Source: Ruminococcus flavefaciens FD-1 (GTDB lineage Bacteria; Bacillota; Clostridia; Oscillospirales; Ruminococcaceae). From it: a stretch of 36,443 nucleotides of DNA. Positions 1-7,191 of this stretch are shown piece after piece (the stretch's first letter is position 1; the number at the start of each line of letters is the position of its first letter). Below the pieces are notes generated by a model, which was not told the DNA's origin, did no database searches, and saw only the letters and a program-made list of their open reading frames with translations. The stretch spans positions 671 to 37,113 of the forward strand of contig ACOK01000076.1 of the NCBI GenBank assembly GCA_000174895.1, given 5' to 3'. Both the position numbers and the translations under genes were made by a program.

Positions 1-88
1 TTTCCCTCAATAGACTCGTGTAAAAAATTCTGTAAGAGTACAGCGGTTAAAGCGCCTCCTTATTTTACGTAGAAAAGCGTGAAACTGC

Positions 89-117
89 TTGACGAAAGGG
101 CGTGAAATATGTATAAT
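89..117 (+). promoter_or_regulatory. sigma-A promoter of first transpeptidase gene
   Basis: TTGACG at 89-94 and TATAAT at 112-117 are separated by 17 bp, close to the housekeeping consensus. The transcript would have a leader of about 60 nt before the gene at 186, whose AAAGGACGG ribosome binding site lies at about 168-176. Bases 1-88 hold no recognisable gene. Confidence 0.8.
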
Positions 118-185
118 TATAGTGGACGTCAGAGGAATCCGGCGTTAAAAATATTCACATAAACACAAAAAGGACGGTACAATAA

Positions 186-1652
186 ATGAGATCCATTTTC
201 AGATACACATCATTTCTTTTAGCGGTAACTTTTATCGCTTCCGCAGTTTCATGCTCGTCTTCAGCTTCACCATCAGAGCCTGAGCCGCAGAATACAGAAG
301 TTACCACAGCCGCAGTTACTGAGGAGGAAACAACGGCGGAAGCTGTTCCTGCTATGGCTGTTACAGGGGACATTGTCAAGGGCAATTTCTACGATGCAAA
401 CGGCAAACTCCTTGTCAGCTCCGAGGTACAGGACGACGGCTCGGTGAAGCGTGTATATGAAAAGGAGTATGCTGTTCCTTTTGCAAATATTATTACTGAA
501 ATGTCGGCGGGCTATGATACCACTTTTTATGAAGTTCTGATGACTGAAAATCCCGTATCTGCTGACAGTTCATTCGCTTACCCCGTGGGACAGTCCATAC
601 AGCTCACCCTTGATGCTGACAAGCAGAAGGCTATATATGAGTACATGGACGAGAAAAAAATCAAGGGCTCATGCGTTGTACTGCGCAGCGACGGCTCTAT
701 CCTTTCACAGGTAAGCTACCCCTCATATGACCCCACTACCGTAAAGGATCAGAAATACGATGAGGACCTTGCATGGGGAGATGTGGGAAACAAGGCTTTC
801 CAGAACTACGAACCGGGCTCATGCTTCAAGATAATGTCGGAAGTCATCGCTGACAAGCACGGCATTTACGAGCAGTGGGACGAGGGCGAATGGGACTTCG
901 GCGGTACTCCTATCGTCAACTGGGATCATGAGACCAACAAGAACAGCTACCCTATGTCACGTTCACTGTACTGGGCATTTGTAAGCTCATCCAATATTTT
1001 CTTCGCCAAGACGTTCGACCAGATCGGTGTGGACGGAGTTCTTGACGATCTTGAGACTATGTTCCATTTCGGCGCTGAATGTGATATTCCATGCGATTTC
1101 GGCGATATCGAGAACAACGTGGAGATATACTGCGATGACGACCTGAGAAGAACTGCATTCGGTCAGTCATATGTGCTTACCTGTCCCATTTACCTTGCAG
1201 CACTGGGCAGAGAAGCTGTATTCGGTGATATGGTGCGTCCTTTCGTGTTCAAGAATATCGTTGACACCAACGACGGCAAGACAGTGATAGGCGAGGGCTC
1301 AAAGTCCGGCGATGTTATTGCGTCCATTCCTGAGGCTTACCGTCAGGGACTGAAAGACGGCATGATCGGAGTTGCATCCGAGACAGGCATCTATCCACCC
1401 GAAGGCTATACTCTCTACGCAAAAACAGGAACTGCCGAAACATGGTTCGATGACGATTTCCTTTATATTACAGGAGCGATCGTCAATGAAAAGGACGACC
1501 CGAAGGCTTCATATACCGATTACAGCAATTACGGCGAGAAGGGTTCATACTCGATAGTATTGCAGGTGCAGAATCCGTCAGAACTGGGATATTCCTTTGC
1601 GATACACGCATCCGCACTTTACGGCGATATTATAAATATACTTCTGAAGTGA
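186..1652 (+). CDS. lipoprotein penicillin-binding transpeptidase (copy 1)
   Basis: A 488-aa serine transpeptidase expected to cross-link peptidoglycan on the outer face of the membrane. All three penicillin-binding motifs are visible: SxxK as SCFK (S212 nucleophile, K215) after the EPG typical of class B enzymes, SxN as SSN (268-270), and KTG (413-415) within AKTGTAE. The N-terminus is a lipoprotein signal (hydrophobic residues 8-22, AVSC with C23 as the lipidated cysteine), followed by a Ser/Pro/Glu/Thr-rich tether to about residue 60. Class B PBPs normally have an N-terminal transmembrane helix and a dimerisation domain; here a lipid anchor and about 140 residues precede the catalytic part. 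The start is set by AAAGGACGG about 9 nt upstream. It is paralogous to the gene at 2058. Whether it is an active transpeptidase or a penicillin-sensing or protecting homologue cannot be told from sequence. Confidence 0.88.
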   Translation: MRSIFRYTSFLLAVTFIASAVSCSSSASPSEPEPQNTEVTTAAVTEEETTAEAVPAMAVTGDIVKGNFYDANGKLLVSSEVQDDGSVKRVYEKEYAVPFANIITEMSAGYDTTFYEVLMTENPVSADSSFAYPVGQSIQLTLDADKQKAIYEYMDEKKIKGSCVVLRSDGSILSQVSYPSYDPTTVKDQKYDEDLAWGDVGNKAFQNYEPGSCFKIMSEVIADKHGIYEQWDEGEWDFGGTPIVNWDHETNKNSYPMSRSLYWAFVSSSNIFFAKTFDQIGVDGVLDDLETMFHFGAECDIPCDFGDIENNVEIYCDDDLRRTAFGQSYVLTCPIYLAALGREAVFGDMVRPFVFKNIVDTNDGKTVIGEGSKSGDVIASIPEAYRQGLKDGMIGVASETGIYPPEGYTLYAKTGTAETWFDDDFLYITGAIVNEKDDPKASYTDYSNYGEKGSYSIVLQVQNPSELGYSFAIHASALYGDIINILLK

Positions 1653-1664
1653 ACGAATATTTGC

Positions 1665-1694
1665 ATGGGCGCATAATGTGCGCCCATTTTGTTT
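1665..1694 (+). terminator. rho-independent terminator after copy 1
   Basis: A perfect 9-bp stem (1665-1673 pairing with 1679-1687, arm ATGGGCGCA) with a 5-nt loop is followed by TTTTGTTT. It lies 12 nt after the stop codon. Confidence 0.8.
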
Positions 1695-1752
1695 ATATGT
1701 GTGAATCGGTCAGATGCCTATACAAAAAAATTGATTTGCGTGTTGATCTGAT

Positions 1753-1959
1753 CACGGCAACAGCATTTACTTTTTTGGGGCGATTCATAATTCTTGTAAA
1801 CCATCCGTAAAGCATCGCTACGCTTGCTTTACTACTTCGTCAGGGGGACGCTGTCCCCCTCATTCACCCCCTGCAAGGGAGATAACATCCCCCTTGACCC
1901 CGGAATGCCGCCTTCGGCGGTTTTTTATTATTTATTTAAAAGTAAATGCTGTTGCCGTG
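1753..1959. repeat. MITE-like palindromic element, copy 1
   Basis: A 207-bp element bounded by perfect 22-bp terminal inverted repeats (1753-1774 and 1938-1959). The direct repeat ATCTGAT lies just outside (1746-1752 and 1963-1969) and may be a target duplication. Inside are a GGGGGAC/GTCCCCC hairpin near 1842-1860 and a CCGCC/GGCGG hairpin followed by six T's near 1909-1926, which could terminate plus-strand transcription. No protein is encoded. It fills most of the 405-bp gap between the two transpeptidase genes. A near-identical, longer copy lies at 3657-3918. Confidence 0.8.
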
Positions 1960-1978
1960 TTAATCTGATAAATTATGC

Positions 1979-2007
1979 TTGACGAAATATGTAAAAAATA
2001 GTATAAT
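1979..2007 (+). promoter_or_regulatory. sigma-A promoter of second transpeptidase gene
   Basis: TTGACG (1979-1984), a 17-bp spacer and TATAAT (2002-2007), the same hexamers and spacing as the promoter at 89-117. The leader to the gene at 2058 is about 45 nt. Confidence 0.82.
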
Positions 2008-2057
2008 GATAGTATATATATAGATAAGTACCTGATGTACAAAAGGACGGATTTACT

Positions 2058-3563
2058 ATGATAACAAAAGGAATGATAGCAGGAGCTGTACTTTCAGCAG
2101 CAGGAATTGCGGCACTCTGTTCGTGTACCGCTGATTCCGACCTTATTCATGTAGTTCCGTACGTTCCCGATTCTTCTCAGACTGAGACCACAGATACAGG
2201 CAATACTGCGGCGGATGAGAATGAAAATACCGGGACTGCTGCCGAAACTACCACCACAACAACTACAACGACTACCACGACCACCACTATTGCGGTGCTC
2301 AGGGGTAATGTCTATGACTGCAACCGCACGCTCCTCACATACAGCACAAGAAGTGAGGATGGCAAAGAGGTAAGACAGTTTTCCGAGGGATACAAGTATT
2401 CCTTTGCGAATATAATCAGCGAGCTTTCAGCAGGCGTTGATACCGAAATGGAGGAAACTCTGAGAACGAAGAATCCTTCTCCTGTTGACGGCGACGAAAA
2501 CGTGGGACAGTCCATTCAACTGACCATTGACGGCGAAAAGCAGAACGCTATCTATGACTATATGGCAAGTCAGGGAATGGCAGGCTCTGTTGTCGTTATG
2601 CGAACTGACGGCTCACTTCTTGCTGAGGTAAGCTATCCCTCATACGATCCTGTGCTTTACGTTCAGGACGAAAATTACGCTCAGGGGCTGGAGTACGGTT
2701 CTGTTGCTAACAAGGCGTTCCAGAACAATCCTCCCGGTTCATGCTTCAAGATAATGTCTGAGGTAGTGTCCGATATGAACGGTATTACCTGCCTTTACGA
2801 CGAGGGAACATGGGAGATAGACGGTGCGACTATCGTCAACTGGGATCATGACACGGGATATTATCCTATCCCTGAAAGAACCCTCTATTCTGCATTCGTG
2901 AATTCATCGAATATATTCTTTGCCAAGTCCTTCGACCAGATAGGCGTGGACAAGGTAATGTCCGACCTGGACAGTGTGTTCCACTTCCTCAGCCCTATCT
3001 ACTGCGATTTCGGACCTATCGAGAATAATTTCGAGGTCTACAGCGGTGACGACCTGAGAAGAAGCGCATTTGGTCAGGCATACGTAAGGACCTGCCCCAT
3101 CTATCTTGCTGCACTGGGCAGAGAAGCTGTTTTCGGCGATATGCCGAAGCCTTTCGTAGTCCAGAGCATTGTTGATACCAACGACCCAAACAATCAGGTA
3201 TTTCCGGGCTCGGCGCCTTATGAGTGGCTGGGAAGCATCCCCGGTGAGTGCAGGCAGAATCTGCTTGACGGCATGACAGGCGTTGGCGGAAATCTCGGAC
3301 TTTACTGGCCTGAGAATTACCGGTTCTACGCTAAAACGGGAACTGCCGAAACAGGCGGCGAGGATATCCTCTACATAACGGGCGTACTTCAGGAGGTCAA
3401 TGACGCAAGCTACAATAATGCGGTATGGTCCGATTACAGCGGCTATAACGGCTCTTATATCGTTGTTATGCAGCTTCAGAATCCTACCAGATTCTCATTT
3501 AATTTTGCCAGCGAATCGGGCGGACTCTATCAGGGACTCATCAATATAGTAACAGGACAGTGA
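2058..3563 (+). CDS. lipoprotein penicillin-binding transpeptidase (copy 2)
   Basis: A 501-aa paralogue of the gene at 186 with the same architecture. The lipoprotein signal ends at LCSC (C23 lipidated), then comes a low-complexity tether with 14 consecutive threonines (64-77), then the transpeptidase domain. Catalytic motifs are SCFK (S228, K231) after PPG, SSN (283-285) and KTG (426-428) in AKTGTAE. The Thr run is a likely glycosylatable or flexible spacer lifting the domain off the membrane. The ribosome binding site AAAAGGACGG is nearly identical to that of copy 1. Long stretches match copy 1 (for example YLAALGREAVFGDM), pointing to tandem duplication, while the tethers have diverged completely. 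The gene has its own promoter and terminator. Confidence 0.88.
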   Translation: MITKGMIAGAVLSAAGIAALCSCTADSDLIHVVPYVPDSSQTETTDTGNTAADENENTGTAAETTTTTTTTTTTTTTIAVLRGNVYDCNRTLLTYSTRSEDGKEVRQFSEGYKYSFANIISELSAGVDTEMEETLRTKNPSPVDGDENVGQSIQLTIDGEKQNAIYDYMASQGMAGSVVVMRTDGSLLAEVSYPSYDPVLYVQDENYAQGLEYGSVANKAFQNNPPGSCFKIMSEVVSDMNGITCLYDEGTWEIDGATIVNWDHDTGYYPIPERTLYSAFVNSSNIFFAKSFDQIGVDKVMSDLDSVFHFLSPIYCDFGPIENNFEVYSGDDLRRSAFGQAYVRTCPIYLAALGREAVFGDMPKPFVVQSIVDTNDPNNQVFPGSAPYEWLGSIPGECRQNLLDGMTGVGGNLGLYWPENYRFYAKTGTAETGGEDILYITGVLQEVNDASYNNAVWSDYSGYNGSYIVVMQLQNPTRFSFNFASESGGLYQGLINIVTGQ

Positions 3564-3566
3564 TAT

Positions 3567-3607
3567 ATCAGGGAAAGCTTTTCATCAGAGCTTTCCCTGA
3601 TTTTTTT
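3567..3607 (+). terminator. rho-independent terminator after copy 2
   Basis: A perfect 13-bp stem (3567-3579 with 3589-3601) and 9-nt loop are followed by a run of seven T's. It starts 4 nt after the stop codon. Confidence 0.92.
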
Positions 3608-3656
3608 GCAATGGCGGAGAATATGGCAATGCCGTTTCCCGTGCATTCTCTGCCAG

Positions 3657-3918
3657 GGCAACAGCATTTACTTTTTTGGGGCGATTCATAATTCTTGTAA
3701 ACCATCCGTAAAGCATCGCTACTCTTGCTTTACTACTTCGTCAGGGGGACGCTGTCCCCCTCATTCACCCCCTGCAAGGGAGATAACATCTCCCAACGGT
3801 CGCCCGTCCCCTCTGTCACTTCGTGACATCTCCCCACACTGTGGGGAGTCACCCTTGACCCCGGAATGCCGCCTTCGGCGTTTTTTTATTATTTATTTAA
3901 AAGTAAATGCTGTTGCTC
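3657..3918. repeat. MITE-like palindromic element, copy 2 (with internal insert)
   Basis: The same element as at 1753-1959, with 18-bp perfect terminal inverted repeats (3658-3675 and 3899-3916). It carries about 60 extra bases (about 3791-3852) containing two small hairpins (GTCAC-TTC-GTGAC and TCCCCACA-C-TGTGGGGA). A perfect 12-bp direct repeat, TGCATTCTCTGC, flanks it at 3642-3653 and 3919-3930, as a target duplication would. With the preceding terminator and the following promoter it accounts for the 470-bp gap between genes. No coding region is supported within it. Confidence 0.82.
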
Positions 3919-3939
3919 TGCATTCTCTGCTTGCTGTCC

Positions 3940-3968
3940 TTGACAAAATCAACAAAAAGATGTATAAT
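3940..3968 (+). promoter_or_regulatory. sigma-A promoter for membrane protein-nth operon
   Basis: Perfect TTGACA (3940-3945) and perfect TATAAT (3963-3968) with a 17-bp spacer, placed 10 bp after the flanking repeat of the MITE-like element. Confidence 0.9.
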
Positions 3969-4033
3969 TGAATTGTATATTCTGGTATTGCTTTACGAAA
4001 GGCATATGCCTGTTTATCTGCGGAGGTGTGTTT

Positions 4034-4411
4034 ATGACCGAATACCTTACTCAATACATGGAAACCGTTGCAAAACGTCTCGGACAGTGCACGGATAAAG
4101 CTGAACTTGACCTGATAATGGCTGAACACAAGGATAAGATAGCTTTTATGCAGCATGAGCGCATAGTGCACTTTCTCGTCACATTCATGTTTGCAGTGAT
4201 ACTCTGCATATTCATCGCCATTCTGCTTCTCATGGACAATAAGGGCGGCGGTGAAGCCATAGGCGTTACGGCGCTGATTGTAATGATAATGGTGCTGGAG
4301 GGATTCTATATCAAGCACTATTACTTCCTCGAAAACACCGTGCAGAAGATGTACAGAGTATATGACGAACTGCTGGCAAAGCAGAAAGATATGGCAGGTG
4401 ATGCAAAGTGA
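4034..4411 (+). CDS. small two-helix membrane protein, unknown function
   Basis: A 125-aa protein with a charged amphipathic N-terminus (about 1-45), two hydrophobic segments (about 46-70 and 76-96) and a charged C-terminal tail. The ATG at 4034 is chosen because GGAGGTG lies 5 nt upstream (4022-4028); upstream in-frame ATGs would begin inside the -10 box. The stop overlaps the start of the next gene (GTGA), so the two are translationally coupled. I do not recognise a family. The coupling to endonuclease III may be operonic convenience rather than shared function. Confidence 0.75.
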   Translation: MTEYLTQYMETVAKRLGQCTDKAELDLIMAEHKDKIAFMQHERIVHFLVTFMFAVILCIFIAILLLMDNKGGGEAIGVTALIVMIMVLEGFYIKHYYFLENTVQKMYRVYDELLAKQKDMAGDAK

Positions 4412-5040
4412 AGAAAAAGGAAATAGCTGAGCTTGCAGTGGCTGAGCTGAAAAAGCTTTATCCTGATGCTTCGTGTACGCTGGACTACGATGAGCCATAT
4501 CAGCTGATGTTTGCGGCTCGTCTTGCAGCACAGTGTACAGATGCGAGAGTGAATATCGTCACTAAGACGCTTTTCAGGAAATATCTCACATTACAGGCGT
4601 TTGCGGATGCTGACCTTGCGGAGCTTGAACAGGATGTCAAGCCCTGCGGATTCTACCACACAAAGGCAAAGAGCCTGAAAGAAATGGCAGGGCAGCTTAT
4701 CAATGATTTCGGAGGCGAAGTCCCTGACACGATGGAAGAGCTTCTCACTCTTTCGGGGATCGGCAGAAAGACCGCAAATCTCATGCTGGGTGATGTTTTC
4801 GGCAAGCCGGCGATGGTGACGGATACTCATTGCATACGCATCACGGGCAGACTGGGGCTTACTGCAAACAAGGAGCCTGCAAAGGTGGAAAAAGACCTTG
4901 TGAAGCTGATACCGCCCGAAGAATCATCGGATTTCTGCCACAGGACGGTGGAATTCGGCAGGGACATATGCAAGGCGAGAAGCCCGAAATGTACAGAATG
5001 TCCGCTGAATTATTTCTGTAACTACTATTCAAAAAAATAA
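4408..5040 (+). CDS. nth: endonuclease III (DNA glycosylase/AP lyase)
   Basis: A 210-aa base-excision repair enzyme that removes oxidised pyrimidines and nicks at abasic sites. The helix-hairpin-helix motif LSGIGRKTAN (115-124) contains the Schiff-base lysine K121, and VTDTH carries the catalytic aspartate D139. The C-terminal [4Fe-4S] ligands are complete with the family spacing C-x6-C-x2-C-x5-C (C188, C195, C198, C204). Length is normal for bacterial Nth. The start is GTG at 4408, overlapping the upstream stop by 4 bases. It is the last gene of a two-gene operon. Confidence 0.95.
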   Translation: MKKKEIAELAVAELKKLYPDASCTLDYDEPYQLMFAARLAAQCTDARVNIVTKTLFRKYLTLQAFADADLAELEQDVKPCGFYHTKAKSLKEMAGQLINDFGGEVPDTMEELLTLSGIGRKTANLMLGDVFGKPAMVTDTHCIRITGRLGLTANKEPAKVEKDLVKLIPPEESSDFCHRTVEFGRDICKARSPKCTECPLNYFCNYYSKK

Positions 5041-5109
5041 AAAAACGGCGAAGCCATGTTTTACAGACTGGCCGGTAAAAGCGTCGGTCAAGCCGAGGGG
5101 AGTGCTTGT

Positions 5110-5240
5110 GTAACAGCCGTCAGTCAGCGCTTTGCTGGACTGACTACTTTTCAGGGGGACGCTGTCCCCCTCGTTCACCCCCTGCCAAAGGGAAGTACAT
5201 TCCCTTTGGAATCCCGATATTGGCGGCTGCGCCGCATATT
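5110..5240. repeat. divergent relative of the MITE-like element
   Basis: This intergenic block shares the central module of the elements at 1753 and 3657: the GGGGGAC/GTCCCCC hairpin near 5154-5171, the following CACCCCCTGC, and a GCGGCTGCGCCGC hairpin near the end. It lacks the terminal inverted repeats and has its own hairpins (for example CCAAAGGGAA/TTCCCTTTGG near 5185-5210). Short open frames across it are repeat artefacts. Confidence 0.6.
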
Positions 5241-5266
5241 TATCAAATTATAAAGGAGAAACGACC

Positions 5267-5662
5267 ATGTTATTCGATTTTCAGCTTGAAACTCCCGCTG
5301 AGGGACTTGTGAATATTACCCGTGAAGTCAGTGAAGCCGTTAAAGAAAGCGGCGTTTACGAGGGCATATGCGTCATTTTCTGCCCTCATACCACTGCCGC
5401 TGTCACCATAAACGAAAACGCCGCCCCCGATGTCAGAACAGATTTTGTTATGGGCATGGATAAGATCTTCCCCGATATGGCGCAGTTCCGCCATGTTGAA
5501 GGCAACTCCGATGCTCATCTCAAATCTTCAGCAGTCGGTGCAAGCGAAACTGTCATCATCAATAAAGGAAAGCTGCTTCTCGGCACATGGCAGGATATCT
5601 ACTTCTGCGAATTCGACGGCCCGAGAACACGTAAATTCTATGTCAAGGTAATGGGTGAGTAA
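5267..5662 (+). CDS. YjbQ-family protein (UPF0047)
   Basis: A 131-aa single-domain protein of the YjbQ/UPF0047 family. The family signature is visible as CPHTTAAVTINENAAPDV (about residues 44-61), together with the conserved HVEGNSDAHLKSS and GTWQDIYFCEFDGPR. Family members form trimers with a metal-like site and have been linked to weak thiamine-phosphate synthase activity; the physiological role is unsettled. AAAGGAG upstream supports the ATG. The next gene starts 2 nt after the stop, so this is the first gene of a probable YjbQ-Sir2-lipoprotein operon. No clear promoter was found in the repeat-rich 226 bp upstream. Confidence 0.88.
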   Translation: MLFDFQLETPAEGLVNITREVSEAVKESGVYEGICVIFCPHTTAAVTINENAAPDVRTDFVMGMDKIFPDMAQFRHVEGNSDAHLKSSAVGASETVIINKGKLLLGTWQDIYFCEFDGPRTRKFYVKVMGE

Positions 5663-5664
5663 TT

Positions 5665-6381
5665 ATGGATGAGAACATTCAGAAGCTTTCGGATATCGTT
5701 AAAAACTCGCAGAGGATCGTATTTTTCGGCGGCGCAGGAGTGTCCACCGAAAGCGGGATCCCCGATTTCAGAAGCGTTGACGGACTTTACTCACAGCAGT
5801 GGGATTATCCTCCCGAGACCATTCTCAGCCACTCTTTCTTCGAGAGCAAGACTGATGAATTCTACCGCTTCTACAGAGCAAAAATGCTGTGCCTTGACGC
5901 TAAGCCCAATGCCGCTCATCTCAAACTGGCGGAGCTTGAAGCTCAGGGAAAGCTTACAGCTGTCGTGACCCAGAATATCGACGGTCTCCATCAGGCGGCA
6001 GGCAGCAAAAAAGTGTATGAGCTCCACGGAAGCGTGCTCCGCAACTACTGCACAAAATGCCATAAATTCCACGATGTGCACTTTATCATTGATTCTCAGG
6101 GAGTGCCTGTCTGCGAATGCGGAGGCATCGTCAAGCCGGATGTGGTGCTGTATGAAGAAGCCCTCGACAACGATGTTGTGAACGGCGCTGTAAAGGCGAT
6201 CTCCGAGGCTGATACTCTCATAATCGGCGGCACTTCGCTGAATGTTTACCCTGCGGCAGGCCTTATCCGCTATTTCAGCGGCAAGAACCTTGTCATTATC
6301 AATATGTCACCCACACAGATGGATAAGAATGCCGATCTGCTTATATGCGACAGGATAGGCTCTGTATTCTCGCAGATCTGA
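5665..6381 (+). CDS. Sir2-family NAD-dependent protein deacylase
   Basis: A 238-aa sirtuin, complete for a bacterial CobB-type enzyme. It has the NAD-binding loop GAGVSTESGIPDFR (23-36), the TQNIDGLH motif (102-109), catalytic H121 in ELHGS, zinc ligands C129-x2-C132 and C150-x-C152, the KPDVVLYEE loop (157-165), and GGTSLNVYPAAG for cofactor binding near the C-terminus. It removes acyl groups from lysines and produces nicotinamide and O-acyl-ADP-ribose. It starts 2 nt after YjbQ with only a weak GGTGAG site, so translation is probably coupled. Confidence 0.95.
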   Translation: MDENIQKLSDIVKNSQRIVFFGGAGVSTESGIPDFRSVDGLYSQQWDYPPETILSHSFFESKTDEFYRFYRAKMLCLDAKPNAAHLKLAELEAQGKLTAVVTQNIDGLHQAAGSKKVYELHGSVLRNYCTKCHKFHDVHFIIDSQGVPVCECGGIVKPDVVLYEEALDNDVVNGAVKAISEADTLIIGGTSLNVYPAAGLIRYFSGKNLVIINMSPTQMDKNADLLICDRIGSVFSQI

Positions 6382-6392
6382 GGGAAATGGCC

Positions 6393-7145
6393 ATGCTGAA
6401 ACGTTTTATCATTGTTGGTGCAGCGGCGCTTCTGTGCCTTTCATCATGTTCATTCGACATATTCCGCCCGAAAATCGAAAGCGGTACCGAGATAGAGAAC
6501 GACCATCCAGGTGTGGCTATGAATTCGGCTCCCGTTGTGATGAAGACCGAACCTCCTGCGGTTTCGCCCTATACCGATGCTTCGGAGATACTCTGCAAGG
6601 TCAGACATTATCGCAATGATTCCTATACCAAGTCGGACCTGATAGTTCAGGCGGACGGGCGTATATGGTGCGGATTCTATTTTCAGAACGAAGGAACTAT
6701 CGGCGCTGATAATATCCTCAGAAAGAGCGACGGCTCGGAATATGATGAGATATATCTCATGGACGACAAGTGGATGGACGCTTACCTCACCGAAGATGCT
6801 GAGGATGACTTCATGCTTTTCGGCGAAATGTTCGAGCTGGGAAGTCTTTCCGACAGCGACCTTGAACAGCTGAAAAAGTATATATCCTCAGTTGATGCTG
6901 ACAGCGGCATGAAGCCTTACGGCAGTAAGGATACGCAGGCTGAGGACTATTACTACTGCGATATCACAGTGAAAAAAGACGGGGACTCTGTGCGTGTGCC
7001 TGTCCGTGCGGATATAGGAAAATACAGCATAAAGAGCAGTGACTCCAACGCAGAAAAGGCCTGCAAGCTGGTCATGAACAGTTCTGCGGACTATTATAAG
7101 CAATGGGAATCCCTCTGCGTCGAAAATATGACAAAGGATAAATAA
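6393..7145 (+). CDS. predicted lipoprotein, unknown function
   Basis: A 250-aa secreted protein. The hydrophobic signal ends in a lipobox LSSC (cysteine at residue 19), so it should be lipid-anchored outside. The start at 6393 is preferred because GAGGG lies 8 nt upstream (6380-6384); in-frame ATGs at 6345 and 6387 would overlap Sir2 or be too close. The mature part is acidic, rich in Asp, Tyr and Ser, with no motif I recognise. It begins 11 nt after the Sir2 stop and is followed by a strong terminator, so it closes the operon. Confidence 0.75.
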   Translation: MLKRFIIVGAAALLCLSSCSFDIFRPKIESGTEIENDHPGVAMNSAPVVMKTEPPAVSPYTDASEILCKVRHYRNDSYTKSDLIVQADGRIWCGFYFQNEGTIGADNILRKSDGSEYDEIYLMDDKWMDAYLTEDAEDDFMLFGEMFELGSLSDSDLEQLKKYISSVDADSGMKPYGSKDTQAEDYYYCDITVKKDGDSVRVPVRADIGKYSIKSSDSNAEKACKLVMNSSADYYKQWESLCVENMTKDK

Positions 7146-7152
7146 TGCAATA

Positions 7153-7190
7153 ACGGCGGTGTTTTACAGTTGTAAAAACACCGCCGTGTA
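7153..7190. terminator. bidirectional terminator between convergent genes
   Basis: A perfect 13-bp stem (7153-7165 with 7175-7187, arm ACGGCGGTGTTTT) with a 9-nt loop. A's and T's flank the stem on both strands, and it lies between the plus-strand lipoprotein and the minus-strand gene ending at 7192, so it can serve both. Confidence 0.85.
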
Positions 7191-7191
7191 T

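Noticed and set aside
3606..3971. 121-aa plus-strand open frame, and a 212-aa minus-strand frame over 3893-4531
   Set aside because: The first is translated from the MITE-like element, and its GGRCPPHSPP-type peptide comes from the hairpin repeat. The second is antisense to the membrane protein and nth. Neither has a ribosome binding site.
5056..5312. Short overlapping frames between nth and the YjbQ gene
   Set aside because: They translate the GGGGGAC hairpin repeat and overlap the real YjbQ start; no supporting ribosome binding site or family.
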